Positions 48,401-56,269 of a stretch of 64,000 nucleotides of DNA are shown here, piece after piece; position 1 is the first letter of the stretch, and each line of letters opens with the position of its first letter. Made by a program: the position numbers and the translations under genes. Source of the DNA: Flintibacter faecis (GTDB lineage: Bacteria; Bacillota; Clostridia; Oscillospirales; Oscillospiraceae); contig NZ_JACOPN010000002.1 in NCBI RefSeq assembly GCF_014287875.1, forward strand, positions 62,001-126,000. The letters are read 5' to 3'. The notes under the pieces were generated by a model. That model was given only the letters and a program-made list of their open reading frames with translations. It made no database searches and was not told the DNA's origin.

Positions 48401-51376
48401 AGCGTGGAGTACACCATCAGCAAGGCCGAACTTACAGCCGACGACTTCACGTTCACCGCACCTACCGCGTCTTCTGGTCAGTTGGTCTATGACGGAAAAC
48501 CCAAGGCCGCAACGGTCACGTCTGGCAAGGTCGCTGCTGACCAGATCACGGTGAAATACTACACGGAAACAGGCTCCGAGGTGGATGGGCTGCCCACGAA
48601 TGCGGGCACCTATACCGTTAAAATCAACGTGAACGAGACCGAGAGCTATCAGGCCGCAACGGCCTTGACAACGGACACCTGGAAGTTCACCATCGCCAAG
48701 GCAAAGCAGACCATCTCCGTCCCCCAGGACAAGACCCTGGTAAAGAACGGCGCGGGTGTGGACATCTCTCAGTGGGTCAGCGTTTCTGGCGTGGAGGGCG
48801 GCAGCCCGGCGGACAAGCTGAGCTACGCGCTGAACGGCAATTACCACGGCGTGACCCTGACGGGCAGCATCCTCACCGCCGAGAAGAACGCCACGGCGAA
48901 CACCGTCACCATCAAGGTGACTGCGGCGGAGACGCAGAACTATGAGCGGGCAGAAGCCACCTTCACCGTGACCGTCGCGGCAAAGAGTACGGAGACGTTG
49001 ACACATGTCAATATGACCGGCTGGACCTATGGCGGTGAACCGAATCAGCCGAGTTATGATCCTGTCAGCGATGTGATCGAGAATACGCGCAAGACCACCT
49101 ATGCCACGAAGAACTCGGACGGCACCAACAGCACCTTCACCGAAAAGGTCCCCACCGCTGTGGGCAATTACACCGTGAAGGTCACGTTTGAGACTGCCTC
49201 TTCCGTCTACACCGGCACGGCGGACTTCACCATCAGCCCCAAGTCCCTGACCCAGAAGATGGTCAGTTCCATCCAGGACCAGACCTATTGTGCAAATGCT
49301 TGGGAACCGGACGTTGTAGTGACTGACGGCAACAAGACATTAGTAAAGAACTCGGATTACACCGTTTCCTACACAGATAACATCAACGCAGGCACTGCAA
49401 AAGTCAAAGTCACCGGCCAGGGCAACTACAAGGGCACGGCGGAAGCCACCTTTGTCATCGACCCAGCCCCGCTGACCATCACCGGCGCTGAGGTGGCCGC
49501 CAAGACTTATGACGGCACAAAGACTGCCACTATCAACGGCGTGACCTTCGGCGGCCTGGTGCCCGGCGAGGTGCTGACCACAGACGACTATCAGATCACC
49601 GATGCCCAGTTCAACAGCGCCAACGTATCCGATGCCAAGAAAGTCACCGTCACCGTGGCGCTGAAGGTCACCGACAAGGCCAAGAACTACACGCTGACCT
49701 CCCCGACTTATGGCCAGGCGGCCACTATCAGCAAAGCCACCCAAAACATCTCCGTCCCCCAGGACAAGACCCTGGTGAAGAACGGCGCGGGTGTGGACAT
49801 CTCTCAGTGGGTCAGCGTTTCTGGCGTGGAGGGCGGCAGCCCGGCGGGCAAGTTGAGCTACGCGCTGGACGGCAATTACCCCGGCGTGACCCTGACGGGC
49901 AGCACCCTCACCGCCGCGAAGAATGCCACGGCGGACACCGTCACCATCAAGGTGACTGCGGCGGCGACCCAGAACTACGAGGGGGCAGAAGCCACGTTCT
50001 CTGTCAAGCTCTCTGACAAGCTGCCCCAGTCCAACTTCCAGTTCGCCAGCGACCCGATCGACAAGACCTATGGCAACGACTCCTTCACCATGACCGCCAC
50101 CGGCGCGGCGGAGGGGAGCACGGTCTCCTATAAGAGCAGCGACACCAACGTGGCTACGGTGGACAACACCGGCAAGGTGACCATCGTGGGCGCGGGCAAG
50201 GCCACCATCACGGCCACTGCCGCCGAAACCAAGGACTATGCCAGCGCCAGCGCGTCTTACACCCTGACGGTGGCCCAGGCCAAGCTGACCATCACGGCCA
50301 AGGACCAGAGCGCCTATATCGGCGACAAGGTCCCGGAGCTGGGGGCGGACAGCTATACCGTCACCGGCCTGGTGAAGGGCGAGAGCCTGACCACCGCCCT
50401 GACCATTCTCCCCACGGTCCGGTATGTGGACGAAAACGGCCAGAAGGTGGAGCCTGACATGAAAAAGGCGGGCGAGACCGTCATCCGCGCCAGCGGCGCA
50501 GCGGCCAGCGGCAACTATGTCATCGTCGCCTTTACCGACGGCAAGCTGACCGTCAGCGCCCGTCCCTCCTCCGGCGGCGGCGGTTCCAGCACCCCCAGCT
50601 ATCCTGTCAGTACCCCCAGCAAGGGTGGCAACGGCAGCGTGTCCTCCAATGCGAAGAACGCCGCCAGCGGCAGCACCGTGACCATCACCGTCAAGCCCGA
50701 CAGCGGCTATCAGCTGGAGACCCTCGCCGTCACCGACCATAGGGGCAACGCCCTCAAGCTCACCGATCAGGGCAACGGAACTTATACCTTCACCATGCCC
50801 TCCGGCCAGGTGGACGTGAAGGCGACCTTCACCCAGGCGGCGGACGAGACCAGCCCCTTCGACGATGTGTCCAAGGACGACTATTACTACGATGCCGTGA
50901 AGTGGGCCGCGGACAGCGGCATCACCGGCGGCGTGGGCGGCAGCCTGTTCGGCTCTGACCAGTCCTGCACCAGGGCCCAGATCGTCACCTTCCTGTGGCG
51001 TGCCGCCGGCTCCCCCGAGCCCAAGGGCGCGGCCGACATGACCGACGTGCCCCAGGATGCCTATTATGCCAAGGCTGTGGCCTGGGCCATGGAAAACGGC
51101 ATCACCTCCGGCACCGGCGCAGACCGGTTCAATCCCCATGCCGCCTGCACACGGGCCCAGGGCATGACCTTCCTGTTCCGGTCCTCCAAGGCCTCCGCTT
51201 CCGGCACCCCCGCCTTCCAGGACGTGGCGGCGGATGCCTACTACGCCCAGGCCGTGAAGTGGGCCGCGGACAACGGCATCACCAGCGGCATCGGCGGCGG
51301 CCTGTTCGGCCCTGACAACGGCTGCACCCGGGCCCAGATCGTCACCTTCCTGTGGAAACTGTACGCGGGCAAGTAA
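45422..51376 (+). CDS. Giant SLH-anchored surface protein with beta-helix and MBG/Ig-like repeats
   Basis: The protein has 1984 residues from the ATG at 45422 (GGAGG site). Residues 1-26 are a signal peptide. Two right-handed beta-helix-type regions (about 120-470 and 545-850) repeat the pattern FNMYGGTISGN, GGGVYV. A string of MBG/YDG and Ig-like modules follows (about 920-1715), including two almost identical copies that start SVPQDKTLVKNGAGVDI. Then come a Big_2 domain, a Gly/Ser/Pro hinge and a bacterial repeat domain. Three SLH domains (about 1811-1984; SPFDDVSKDDYYYDAVKWA) attach it to wall polymers. It is probably a surface adhesin or carbohydrate binder. No catalytic site was recognised. 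Confidence 0.92.
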   Translation: MKKRILSCVLSAALLLGLTPWSALATDDPPKDQTSQTELQTNFQSPPQDPDIYSDPQPNITIGEDGLKSGTDLELVHTTSTHTDHDGKTFAHKLTSKDGKLYIDDKLQENYEIKPDTYTTETYYLAGDLTLDNTLYIRNGVISICLNGHSITQNKDKDVINVANDVYLSLYDCSEGNAGQITHASGAIGRGIKFSAGISNTFDMYGGTITGNNATAKNDNMGGGVLVTGSAKGSFNLRGGVITGNSAANGGGVAVCSTQSNNKDTSRYFNMFGGTISNNQANDNGGGVYVENNGRVTVSGGEIKNNTATKGGGIGGGTHGTSSGSIDASTCPPIYITVSDSAKITGNRAPVGGGIYAGDAAYGYCRFTMTGGEISGNNSVYNKNYTYNGGGVYLGGTMTVSGDAKIVNNTKDSESNNVFLPQDYTMTIGDGGLGSDASIGVTASKELADGDAVTIVSSGAASGSEGYFKDDAGTYNIQRVGETLVLVNGTLTHKHPICGKKCTHTSKHEDVTWTAINSAEALQNAAGGSSKGDTRYYYLTNDVTLDSTWTPSGYLALDLNGYTLDTKQNINIIQLDSDTNLTLTSCFDGGTVQHESNAYGRGVIVASGATFTMYNVKLTNHEAADLRVNGAGVYVNGGTFNMRSGSLVDNTSKSSSGGGGVLVDNGGTFNLYSGTISDGNAYLGAGVSVKDNSTFNMYGGTISGNKASDPNTIYGEGGGVYVDGSTFHMTGGEIKANSASDAGGGVYVKNSTFTMTGGEINGNTAYKWGGGGVYVASTSTFIVDGKVTITGNKLVKNINNVYLSTNDTTSSVITLRSGLSKDSRIGVDKAGADKGSVKFATGALSEKTLAYYKSIFSSDVDTHTYKITYKITNDDKWDLYIGAHQHTWNYTAKGNKLTAKCSASAADCTLWQNNGPSVTIEASKQTYDGSEKKATIKAEKGWKDPAVNTIPITYQVQQGNTFVPMAEGEYPTAVGTYHASISLTGVDKKTATASVEYTISKAELTADDFTFTAPTASSGQLVYDGKPKAATVTSGKVAADQITVKYYTETGSEVDGLPTNAGTYTVKINVNETESYQAATALTTDTWKFTIAKAKQTISVPQDKTLVKNGAGVDISQWVSVSGVEGGSPADKLSYALNGNYHGVTLTGSILTAEKNATANTVTIKVTAAETQNYERAEATFTVTVAAKSTETLTHVNMTGWTYGGEPNQPSYDPVSDVIENTRKTTYATKNSDGTNSTFTEKVPTAVGNYTVKVTFETASSVYTGTADFTISPKSLTQKMVSSIQDQTYCANAWEPDVVVTDGNKTLVKNSDYTVSYTDNINAGTAKVKVTGQGNYKGTAEATFVIDPAPLTITGAEVAAKTYDGTKTATINGVTFGGLVPGEVLTTDDYQITDAQFNSANVSDAKKVTVTVALKVTDKAKNYTLTSPTYGQAATISKATQNISVPQDKTLVKNGAGVDISQWVSVSGVEGGSPAGKLSYALDGNYPGVTLTGSTLTAAKNATADTVTIKVTAAATQNYEGAEATFSVKLSDKLPQSNFQFASDPIDKTYGNDSFTMTATGAAEGSTVSYKSSDTNVATVDNTGKVTIVGAGKATITATAAETKDYASASASYTLTVAQAKLTITAKDQSAYIGDKVPELGADSYTVTGLVKGESLTTALTILPTVRYVDENGQKVEPDMKKAGETVIRASGAAASGNYVIVAFTDGKLTVSARPSSGGGGSSTPSYPVSTPSKGGNGSVSSNAKNAASGSTVTITVKPDSGYQLETLAVTDHRGNALKLTDQGNGTYTFTMPSGQVDVKATFTQAADETSPFDDVSKDDYYYDAVKWAADSGITGGVGGSLFGSDQSCTRAQIVTFLWRAAGSPEPKGAADMTDVPQDAYYAKAVAWAMENGITSGTGADRFNPHAACTRAQGMTFLFRSSKASASGTPAFQDVAADAYYAQAVKWAADNGITSGIGGGLFGPDNGCTRAQIVTFLWKLYAGK
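48713..50000 (+). repeat. Near-identical intragenic duplication in the SLH protein gene
   Basis: Bases about 48713-48970 and 49748-50000 match with few changes, offset by 1035 bases. Both encode the module from SVPQDKTLVKNG to about TIKVTAA. The modules between them are different, so one copy was inserted or converted recently. Confidence 0.8.
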
Positions 51377-51397
51377 ATCAAAAGTTCCTCTGCAAAC

Positions 51398-51437
51398 GCG
51401 CTCCCCCGACCACAAAAGCGGTCGGGGGAGCGTTTTA
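51398..51437 (+). terminator. Terminator of the SLH protein gene
   Basis: Arms CGCTCCCCCGACC and GGTCGGGGGAGCG (with the flanking bases shifted by one) and a TTTTATTC tail. Confidence 0.85.
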
Positions 51438-51524
51438 TTCGGCTGCGTCACTGCATTGCCATACATATTCCGGCAATTCCTGCAAATACTGTTTTCAGAA
51501 ACAAACGGGCGTTTTGCACGCCGC

Positions 51525-51546
51525 AAACACGCTGCAAACACGCTGC
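51525..51546 (+). repeat. Tandem 11-base repeat in the spoVT leader
   Basis: AAACACGCTGC occurs twice directly in tandem, and a degenerate third unit (GCACGCCGC) lies just before. It ends four bases before the AAGGAG ribosome site. Confidence 0.7.
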
Positions 51547-51561
51547 AAAGGAGAAATTGTT

Positions 51562-52104
51562 ATGAAAGCAACCGGCATTGTCCGGCGCATCGACGACCTG
51601 GGCCGGGTGGTCATCCCCAAGGAGATCCGGCGGACCATGCGTATCCGAGAGGGCGACCCGCTGGAGATCTACACTGACAAGGACGGCGGGGTGATCTTTC
51701 GGAAATACTCCCTCATGGGGGCGCTGGCGGATTTTGCCGGACAGCTGTGCGAGACCCTCAACCGCACCTGCGGGCGGGTGACGGTCATCTGCGACCGGGA
51801 CAGCTGCATCGCTGTGGCCGGGGTACCCCGGCGGGAACTGATGGACCGCCCGGTGTCTCAGGAACTGGAGCGGCTCATGTCCGGCCGGCAGGTCTATCAG
51901 CATAAGCCCGGGGAGCCCATCCTGCCCCTGTGCGCCGGGCAGGACCGCCCCGCCCTGTCCACCGCTGCCCCCATCCTCTCCGGCGGCGACGTGCTGGGCT
52001 GCGTCATCTTCGTGGGCCGGGAACAGGACCTGGACGGCACCGAGGTGGAATACAAGCTGGCCCAGTCCATCGCCGCCTTTTTGGGGCGGCACATGGAAAA
52101 TTAA
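51562..52104 (+). CDS. spoVT: Stage V sporulation protein T, AbrB-family regulator
   Basis: The product has 180 residues from the ATG at 51562 (AAAGGAG site). The AbrB/SpoVT DNA-binding domain fills residues 1-50 (MKATGIVRRIDDLGRVVIPK, RTMRIREGDPLEIYTDKDG), which is nearly invariant in SpoVT. The rest is a GAF-like domain ending ILSGGDVLGCVIFVGRE. In Bacillus it tunes sigma-G-dependent genes in the forespore. Its presence supports a spore-forming organism. It is followed by a strong bidirectional terminator. Tandem 11-base repeats lie in its leader. Confidence 0.95.
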   Translation: MKATGIVRRIDDLGRVVIPKEIRRTMRIREGDPLEIYTDKDGGVIFRKYSLMGALADFAGQLCETLNRTCGRVTVICDRDSCIAVAGVPRRELMDRPVSQELERLMSGRQVYQHKPGEPILPLCAGQDRPALSTAAPILSGGDVLGCVIFVGREQDLDGTEVEYKLAQSIAAFLGRHMEN

Positions 52105-52107
52105 AAC

Positions 52108-52144
52108 GGCGCTCCCGGCAGCAAAGCCGGGAGCGCCATCTTTT
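52108..52144. terminator. Bidirectional terminator between spoVT and the dipeptidase gene
   Basis: Perfect arms GGCGCTCCCGGC and GCCGGGAGCGCC flank a 6-base loop, with ATCTTTTA to the right and AAAA to the left. Confidence 0.85.
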
Positions 52145-53081
52145 ACGTCAAATTTTCCTCAAAAAAGCGCATCGCATTCTGGCAGAACAGCTTGTCGCAC
52201 AGCTGGCGGGAATAGCCCCGTTCCAGCAGCCGGTCATACACGCTGACCACCCGCTCCGGCCCTCTTAAAAACTCGGGCAGGTCTGCCCCGTCAAAGTCAG
52301 AGCCAAAGGCCAGCCAGTCCTCGCCGCCCAGCTCCAAAAAGTGGTCGATATGCCGCAGCAGGTCCTCCAGCTCCGGCTTTCCATCCTCCTGCAGAAAGTC
52401 GATGCAATAGTTCAGCCCGATCAGGCACTGGCGGGAGATCATCTCCCGGATCTGCCAGTCGGCCAGGTTGCGGGGATGGCCGCACACGCTGCGGGCGTTG
52501 GAGTGGCTGGCCACGAAGGGACGGCTGGCCACGTCCAGCATCTGGGTAAAGCCGGGGTCGTTGAGATGGGACACGTCCAGCAGGATGCCGGCCTGCTCCA
52601 GCCTGGGGATGGCCGCACGGCCCAGATCGGACAGTCCATGCTGGGTGCTGTTGCCAGAGCCGAGCTGGTTCTCGCCGTTCCAGGTGATGGTCAGCATCCG
52701 CACCCCCTCCCGGGCCATCCGGTCAATATTGGAGAGATCCCCACCCAGGGCCACACCGTTCTCCACCGTGAGGATGGCCGCCGTTTTGCCCCGGGCCCAG
52801 CAGGCTTTTATGTCCGCCGCACTGCGGCACTGGGCCACATCGGACCGCTCCTCCACCTGCCGGGCAAACTCCCCCTGAAAGCGCCGATAATAGGCCTGGC
52901 TCTCCTCCGCCGTCATGCCGTCCGGCACGAAAATGGCAAAGCACTGACACCAGTGCACCCCCTTGGGCAGGCGGGACAGGACCATCACCGACCGGGGATC
53001 ATCCATGGTGTGTACTGCGCCCCCGCCCCGATAGACGGTAAGGGTATCGCAGTGCAGATCGATCACAGAAGCACAATTCAT
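52143..53081 (-). CDS. Membrane dipeptidase (peptidase family M19)
   Basis: The product has 312 residues from the ATG at 53081, which has an AAGGAGGAA site. The fold is the amidohydrolase-type M19 barrel. Zinc-site motifs are DLHCDT near the start (His and Asp), a central VENGVALGGDLSNIDRM, DVSHLNDPGF and ASHSNARSVCGHPRN with histidines. DWLAFGSDFDGAD gives the last aspartate. Members hydrolyse dipeptides, often with a D-residue, or Xaa-Arg. No signal peptide is visible, so it is cytosolic. Physiological substrates may be peptides from wall turnover. Confidence 0.92.
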   Translation of the reverse strand: MNCASVIDLHCDTLTVYRGGGAVHTMDDPRSVMVLSRLPKGVHWCQCFAIFVPDGMTAEESQAYYRRFQGEFARQVEERSDVAQCRSAADIKACWARGKTAAILTVENGVALGGDLSNIDRMAREGVRMLTITWNGENQLGSGNSTQHGLSDLGRAAIPRLEQAGILLDVSHLNDPGFTQMLDVASRPFVASHSNARSVCGHPRNLADWQIREMISRQCLIGLNYCIDFLQEDGKPELEDLLRHIDHFLELGGEDWLAFGSDFDGADLPEFLRGPERVVSVYDRLLERGYSRQLCDKLFCQNAMRFFEENLT

Positions 53082-53144
53082 CTTATAGTTCCTCCTTTCT
53101 CCGCTGAGCATCCGCCGCCCGGAGAGGCGGTTTTTTTCAACTGT

Positions 53145-55286
53145 TTACTGGGGGCGCTTCATCGTCAGGCTGATGCGCTTTTTTCCCTCGTCCACCGACA
53201 GCACCCACACGGTGACCACATCGCCCACGGCCAGCCGGTCAGAGGGGTGCTTCACCCGCCAGGGCAGCTGGGTCACATGCACCAGACCGTCCTGGTGGAC
53301 GCCGATGTCCACAAACACGCCGAAGTCCACCACGTTGCGCACCGTGCCCTGAAGCTCCATGCCGGGCTTTAAGTCCTTGGCCTCCATCACGTCGGTGCGG
53401 AGGATGGGGGGCGGCAGCTCGTCCCGGGGGTCCCGTCCGGGCTTGGACAGCTCCCGGATCATATCCTCCAGCGTGGGCAGACCCACGCCGCACTGCTCCG
53501 CCAGGGCGGAGAGGCCCAATTTCTCCGCCCGCTCCCGCAGCTGGGCCAGGTCGCCCTCTCCCTTGCAGGCGCACAGCGTCAGCAGTTTTTTCGCCGCAGG
53601 GTAGCTCTCCGGGTGGACCCCGGTGCGGTCCAGGGGCTCGGCGCTCTCGGGTACCCGGATGAAGCCGGCGCACTGCTCAAAGGCTTTGGGCCCCAGCTTG
53701 GGGACTTTCAGCAGCTGGCGGCGGGAGGTGAAGGCCCCGTTCTCCTCCCGATAGGCCACCAGGTTCTTGGCGGTGGTGTTGGTCAGGCCGGACACCCGCA
53801 CCAACAGCGAGGGGGATGCGGTGTTGGCATCCACCCCCACGGCGTTGACACAGTCCTCCACCACCCCGTCCAGGGCCTGACCCAGCCGTGCCTGGGGCAT
53901 GTCGTGCTGATACTGGCCCACGCCGATGGCCTTGGGGTCGATCTTCACCAGCTCGGCCAGGGGGTCCTGGAGCCGCCGGGCGATGGACACCGCCGAACGC
54001 AGGTTCACGTCGAACTGGGGGAACTCCTCCGCCGCCAGAGGGGAGGCGGAGTACACCGAGGCCCCCGCCTCGCTGACGATCATATAGGACAGCTGGCCCC
54101 CCACCCGGCGGATGAGCTCTACCGTCATCTGCTCCGTCTCCCGGCTGGCGGTGCCGTTGCCGATGGCGATGCAGGTGACACCGTGGCGGCGGATCATGGC
54201 GGAGAGCTTGACGATGCACTCCTCCTTCTGCCGCTGTCCGTGGGTGGGATAGACCACCGCTGTGTCCAGCACCTTGCCCGTGGGGTCCACCACCGCCACC
54301 TTGCAGCCCATGCGATAGCCCGGGTCCAGGCCCATGGTCACCTTGCCCTTCACCGGGGGCTGCATGAGCAGGGGCTTCAGATTCAGGGCGAACATGTGGA
54401 TGGCCCCCTCGTCGGCCTGCTGGGTGAGGGCGTTTCTGATCTCCCGCTCCAGAGAGGGCTGGATGAGCCGGTCATAGGCGTCGTCCGCCGCAGCCCGCAC
54501 AAAATCCATGCAGGCCGCCCCGGGCACCACCGCCCTCCGGACGGCGACATGGGCTGTCTCCGGGTCCAGCTCCAGGGAGACTTTTAAAATCTTCTCCCGC
54601 TCCCCCCGGTCCATGGCCAGGATCTGGTGGCCGTGGAGGCGGCTGACGGGGCAGCGGAAGTCATAATACAGGCGATACACCGTGTCCTCCGGCTCCGCCT
54701 GGGCGGCCTTGGACACCAGCACCCCCCGGCGCTGGGCCAGCTCCCGCAGCTGCTTGCGCAGGTCGGCCCGGTCGGAGATCTCCTCGGCCAGGATGTCGCC
54801 GGCCCCTTGCAGGGCATCCCGGGCGGTGTCCACCCCCTTCTCCGGGTCTACAAAAGCGGCGGCCTCCTGTTCCGGGTCCAGCTGGGCGCTCCCCTTGGCG
54901 GACAGGCGGCGGGTGAGGGGCTCCAGGCCCTTCTCCCGGGCGACGGTGGCCCGGGTGCGCCGCTTCTGCTTATAGGGACGGTACAGGTCCTCTACCTCTG
55001 CCAGGGTGGCTGCGGCGGCGATGGCGGCAGCCAATTCCTCTGTCAGCTTGCCCTGGGCCTGAATGGCGGCAGCCACCTCCCCCCGGCGCTGATCCAGGTT
55101 CCGCAGATACTGCAGCCGGTCCGCCAGCCGGCGCAGCAGCTGGTCGTCCATGGCCCCGTGAAGCTCCTTGCGATAGCGGGCGATAAATGGGATGGTGGCC
55201 CCCTCGTCAATAAGCCGGACCACATTCTCCACATAAATTTCTTTCTGCCCCAGCTCCTGGGCCAGGGCCTTGATGATGGTTTCCAT
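53145..55286 (-). CDS. tex: Tex family RNA-binding transcription accessory protein
   Basis: The 713-residue protein follows the Tex plan. The N-terminal helical part has ATIPFIARYRKELHGAMDD, then the YqgF-like domain (GLDPGYRMGCKVAVVDPTGK), helix-hairpin-helix repeats (ASPSLLVRVSGLTNTTAKNL) and a C-terminal S1 domain (LKPGMELQGTVRNVVDFGVF). Tex binds RNA and acts in transcription or ribosome-linked stress responses. The length is standard. It is transcribed in the same direction as the dipeptidase gene, about 60 bases before it, and may share a transcript. Confidence 0.96.
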   Translation of the reverse strand: METIIKALAQELGQKEIYVENVVRLIDEGATIPFIARYRKELHGAMDDQLLRRLADRLQYLRNLDQRRGEVAAAIQAQGKLTEELAAAIAAAATLAEVEDLYRPYKQKRRTRATVAREKGLEPLTRRLSAKGSAQLDPEQEAAAFVDPEKGVDTARDALQGAGDILAEEISDRADLRKQLRELAQRRGVLVSKAAQAEPEDTVYRLYYDFRCPVSRLHGHQILAMDRGEREKILKVSLELDPETAHVAVRRAVVPGAACMDFVRAAADDAYDRLIQPSLEREIRNALTQQADEGAIHMFALNLKPLLMQPPVKGKVTMGLDPGYRMGCKVAVVDPTGKVLDTAVVYPTHGQRQKEECIVKLSAMIRRHGVTCIAIGNGTASRETEQMTVELIRRVGGQLSYMIVSEAGASVYSASPLAAEEFPQFDVNLRSAVSIARRLQDPLAELVKIDPKAIGVGQYQHDMPQARLGQALDGVVEDCVNAVGVDANTASPSLLVRVSGLTNTTAKNLVAYREENGAFTSRRQLLKVPKLGPKAFEQCAGFIRVPESAEPLDRTGVHPESYPAAKKLLTLCACKGEGDLAQLRERAEKLGLSALAEQCGVGLPTLEDMIRELSKPGRDPRDELPPPILRTDVMEAKDLKPGMELQGTVRNVVDFGVFVDIGVHQDGLVHVTQLPWRVKHPSDRLAVGDVVTVWVLSVDEGKKRISLTMKRPQ

Positions 55287-55364
55287 GTTGCCGTTCTCCT
55301 TCGGTCAGGATATCTATCAGTTTAGCTCCCCGGCGGAAAAAAGTCCAGGGAATCGGGCTGTATT

Positions 55365-55598
55365 TTGGAAAAAACGTTCCCGTTCCCCTGGACAGACAGC
55401 TTCACCTGCAAGGTCTGCGGCCGTCTGGTCACCCCGGAGGGGGCGGCCATCGTCCACCGCTGCACCCGCTGCGGCACCCTCCGCTCCAACCGCACGGCAG
55501 CGGACGACAACCCCATGAAGCTGATGAGCATCGCCCTGAAGCCCCTGGCCAACCCGCCCTTCCCCTTAGAGCGCATCCGGGAGCTGGCCGGCTTGTAA
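55365..55598 (+). CDS. Small zinc-ribbon protein, RNHCP-like
   Basis: The 77-residue frame uses a TTG start; no ATG or GTG exists between it and the upstream stop. CKVCGRLVTPEG and HRCTRCGTLRSNRTAADDNP form a two-CXXC zinc ribbon, followed by LMSIALKPLANPP. The order resembles RNHCP-domain proteins, which may bind RNA. It is divergent from tex and ends just before the terminator and the tRNA. A weak ribosome site makes the exact start uncertain. Confidence 0.65.
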   Translation: MEKTFPFPWTDSFTCKVCGRLVTPEGAAIVHRCTRCGTLRSNRTAADDNPMKLMSIALKPLANPPFPLERIRELAGL

Positions 55599-55613
55599 AA
55601 TCGCGTCTTTCCC

Positions 55614-55653
55614 GCTCCGCTCCCGGTTTCTTTCCGGGGGCGGAGCAAATTTT
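55614..55653 (+). terminator. Terminator of the zinc-ribbon gene
   Basis: Arms GCTCCGCTCCCGG and CCGGGGGCGGAGC (one GU pair) with a T-rich loop, then AAATTTT. Confidence 0.8.
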
Positions 55654-55696
55654 AAAAATTTTTTAAAAAAGGCTGGCTTTTTCCGAAAAGCTGTGC

Positions 55697-55702
55697 TATA
55701 CT
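55697..55702 (+). promoter_or_regulatory. -10 element before tRNA-Pro
   Basis: TATACT lies 29 bases before the tRNA. A weak -35-like TGGCTT lies 17 bases upstream, next to an A/T-rich stretch. Confidence 0.5.
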
Positions 55703-55731
55703 AGTCCAGTCGCCAAAAGGCGGCACAATAT

Positions 55732-55808
55732 CCGGGTGTGGCGAAGTTTGGTATCGCGCTTGAATGGGGTTCAAGAGGCCCTGAGTTCGAATCTCAGCAC
55801 TCGGACCA
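55732..55808 (+). tRNA. tRNA-Pro (anticodon GGG)
   Basis: The 77-base gene folds fully. Acceptor arms CCGGGTG and CACTCGG pair, the D stem is GCG/CGC, and the anticodon stem is CTTGA/TCAAG around loop ATGGGGT, giving anticodon GGG. The T arm is CTGAG-TTCGAAT-CTCAG. The discriminator A and CCA are encoded. It reads CCC/CCU proline codons. Island-like DNA begins right after the CCA end, so it is a probable integration site. Confidence 0.95.
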
Positions 55809-55832
55809 TGAAAAACCTGCAATCCATTGGCT

Positions 55833-55870
55833 TAACAGTGATAAGGAACTAATTTACTTATCAACTGTTA
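55833..55870. repeat. Inverted repeat just downstream of tRNA-Pro
   Basis: Arms TAACAGTGATAAG (55833-55845) and CTTATCAACTGTTA (55857-55870) pair except for a single bulge and flank an 11-base AT-rich centre. Position suggests a recombination-protein site or a processing hairpin. Confidence 0.5.
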
Positions 55871-55897
55871 GCTGACGGTTTCCGGGGTGCATACGGA

Positions 55898-55938
55898 CAA
55901 ATCCCGTCTGATTTCTAACAGGAAGTCAGACGGGATTT
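55898..55938 (+). terminator. Terminator downstream of tRNA-Pro
   Basis: Arms AAATCCCGTCTGA and TCAGACGGGATTT with a 14-base loop, followed by TCGCTTT. Confidence 0.75.
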
Positions 55939-55971
55939 TCGCTTTATATTACGAATTATGGAGGACATACC

Positions 55972-56220
55972 ATGAAAACCTTAATATCTTGTGCCTACAA
56001 TATGGATAATTGCTGTGTGGAAGTGAAATTCAGCGACGGCAGTATGATTGCGATTGACACTATCGTCGTTGAGAACGAGATTGCTGACAATATGTATCAG
56101 CGGTCAGAGCTGGATTATTTGATCTACAACGCTCCTTTGGAGTATGCAGACCTTATCTTGAACGGCGATCCCGAAACCTATTTGAAAACTGTAACAGAAT
56201 ACAAGCCTTGGGATAGCTGA
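55972..56220 (+). CDS. Small DUF6061-like protein
   Basis: The 82-residue product has LISCAYNMDNCCVEVKFSDG, MIAIDTIVVENEIADNMYQR and DLILNGDPETYLKTVTEY. This matches by memory a small family (DUF6061) found in many mobile elements of gut Firmicutes; the number should be checked. A GGAGG site lies before the ATG. It is the first gene after tRNA-Pro and is followed by a terminator. The function is unknown. Confidence 0.75.
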   Translation: MKTLISCAYNMDNCCVEVKFSDGSMIAIDTIVVENEIADNMYQRSELDYLIYNAPLEYADLILNGDPETYLKTVTEYKPWDS

Positions 56221-56229
56221 CAACACGCT

Positions 56230-56261
56230 GCCCGCAGGAGAAAATCCTGCGGGCGTTTTTC
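56230..56261. terminator. Terminator between the DUF6061-like gene and the histidine kinase gene
   Basis: Arms GCCCGCAGGA and TCCTGCGGGC with a 5-base A-rich loop and a GTTTTT tail, usable in both directions between converging genes. Confidence 0.8.
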
Positions 56262-56269
56262 TGTTTATA

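Noticed and set aside
46217..49006. Long open frame of 929 codons on the strand opposite the SLH protein gene.
   Set aside because: It is the mirror of a GC-rich repetitive coding sequence, with low-complexity Val/His/Gly-rich translation, no ribosome site and no family motif.
49340..51541. Second long opposite-strand frame (733 codons) over the end of the SLH protein gene.
   Set aside because: Same cause; it crosses a strong terminator and shows no domain.
53112..53138. Hairpin CCGCC/GGCGG with seven Ts between tex and the dipeptidase gene as a terminator of tex.
   Set aside because: The T-run is on the plus strand, while both genes run on the minus strand, so it cannot end tex in the normal way.
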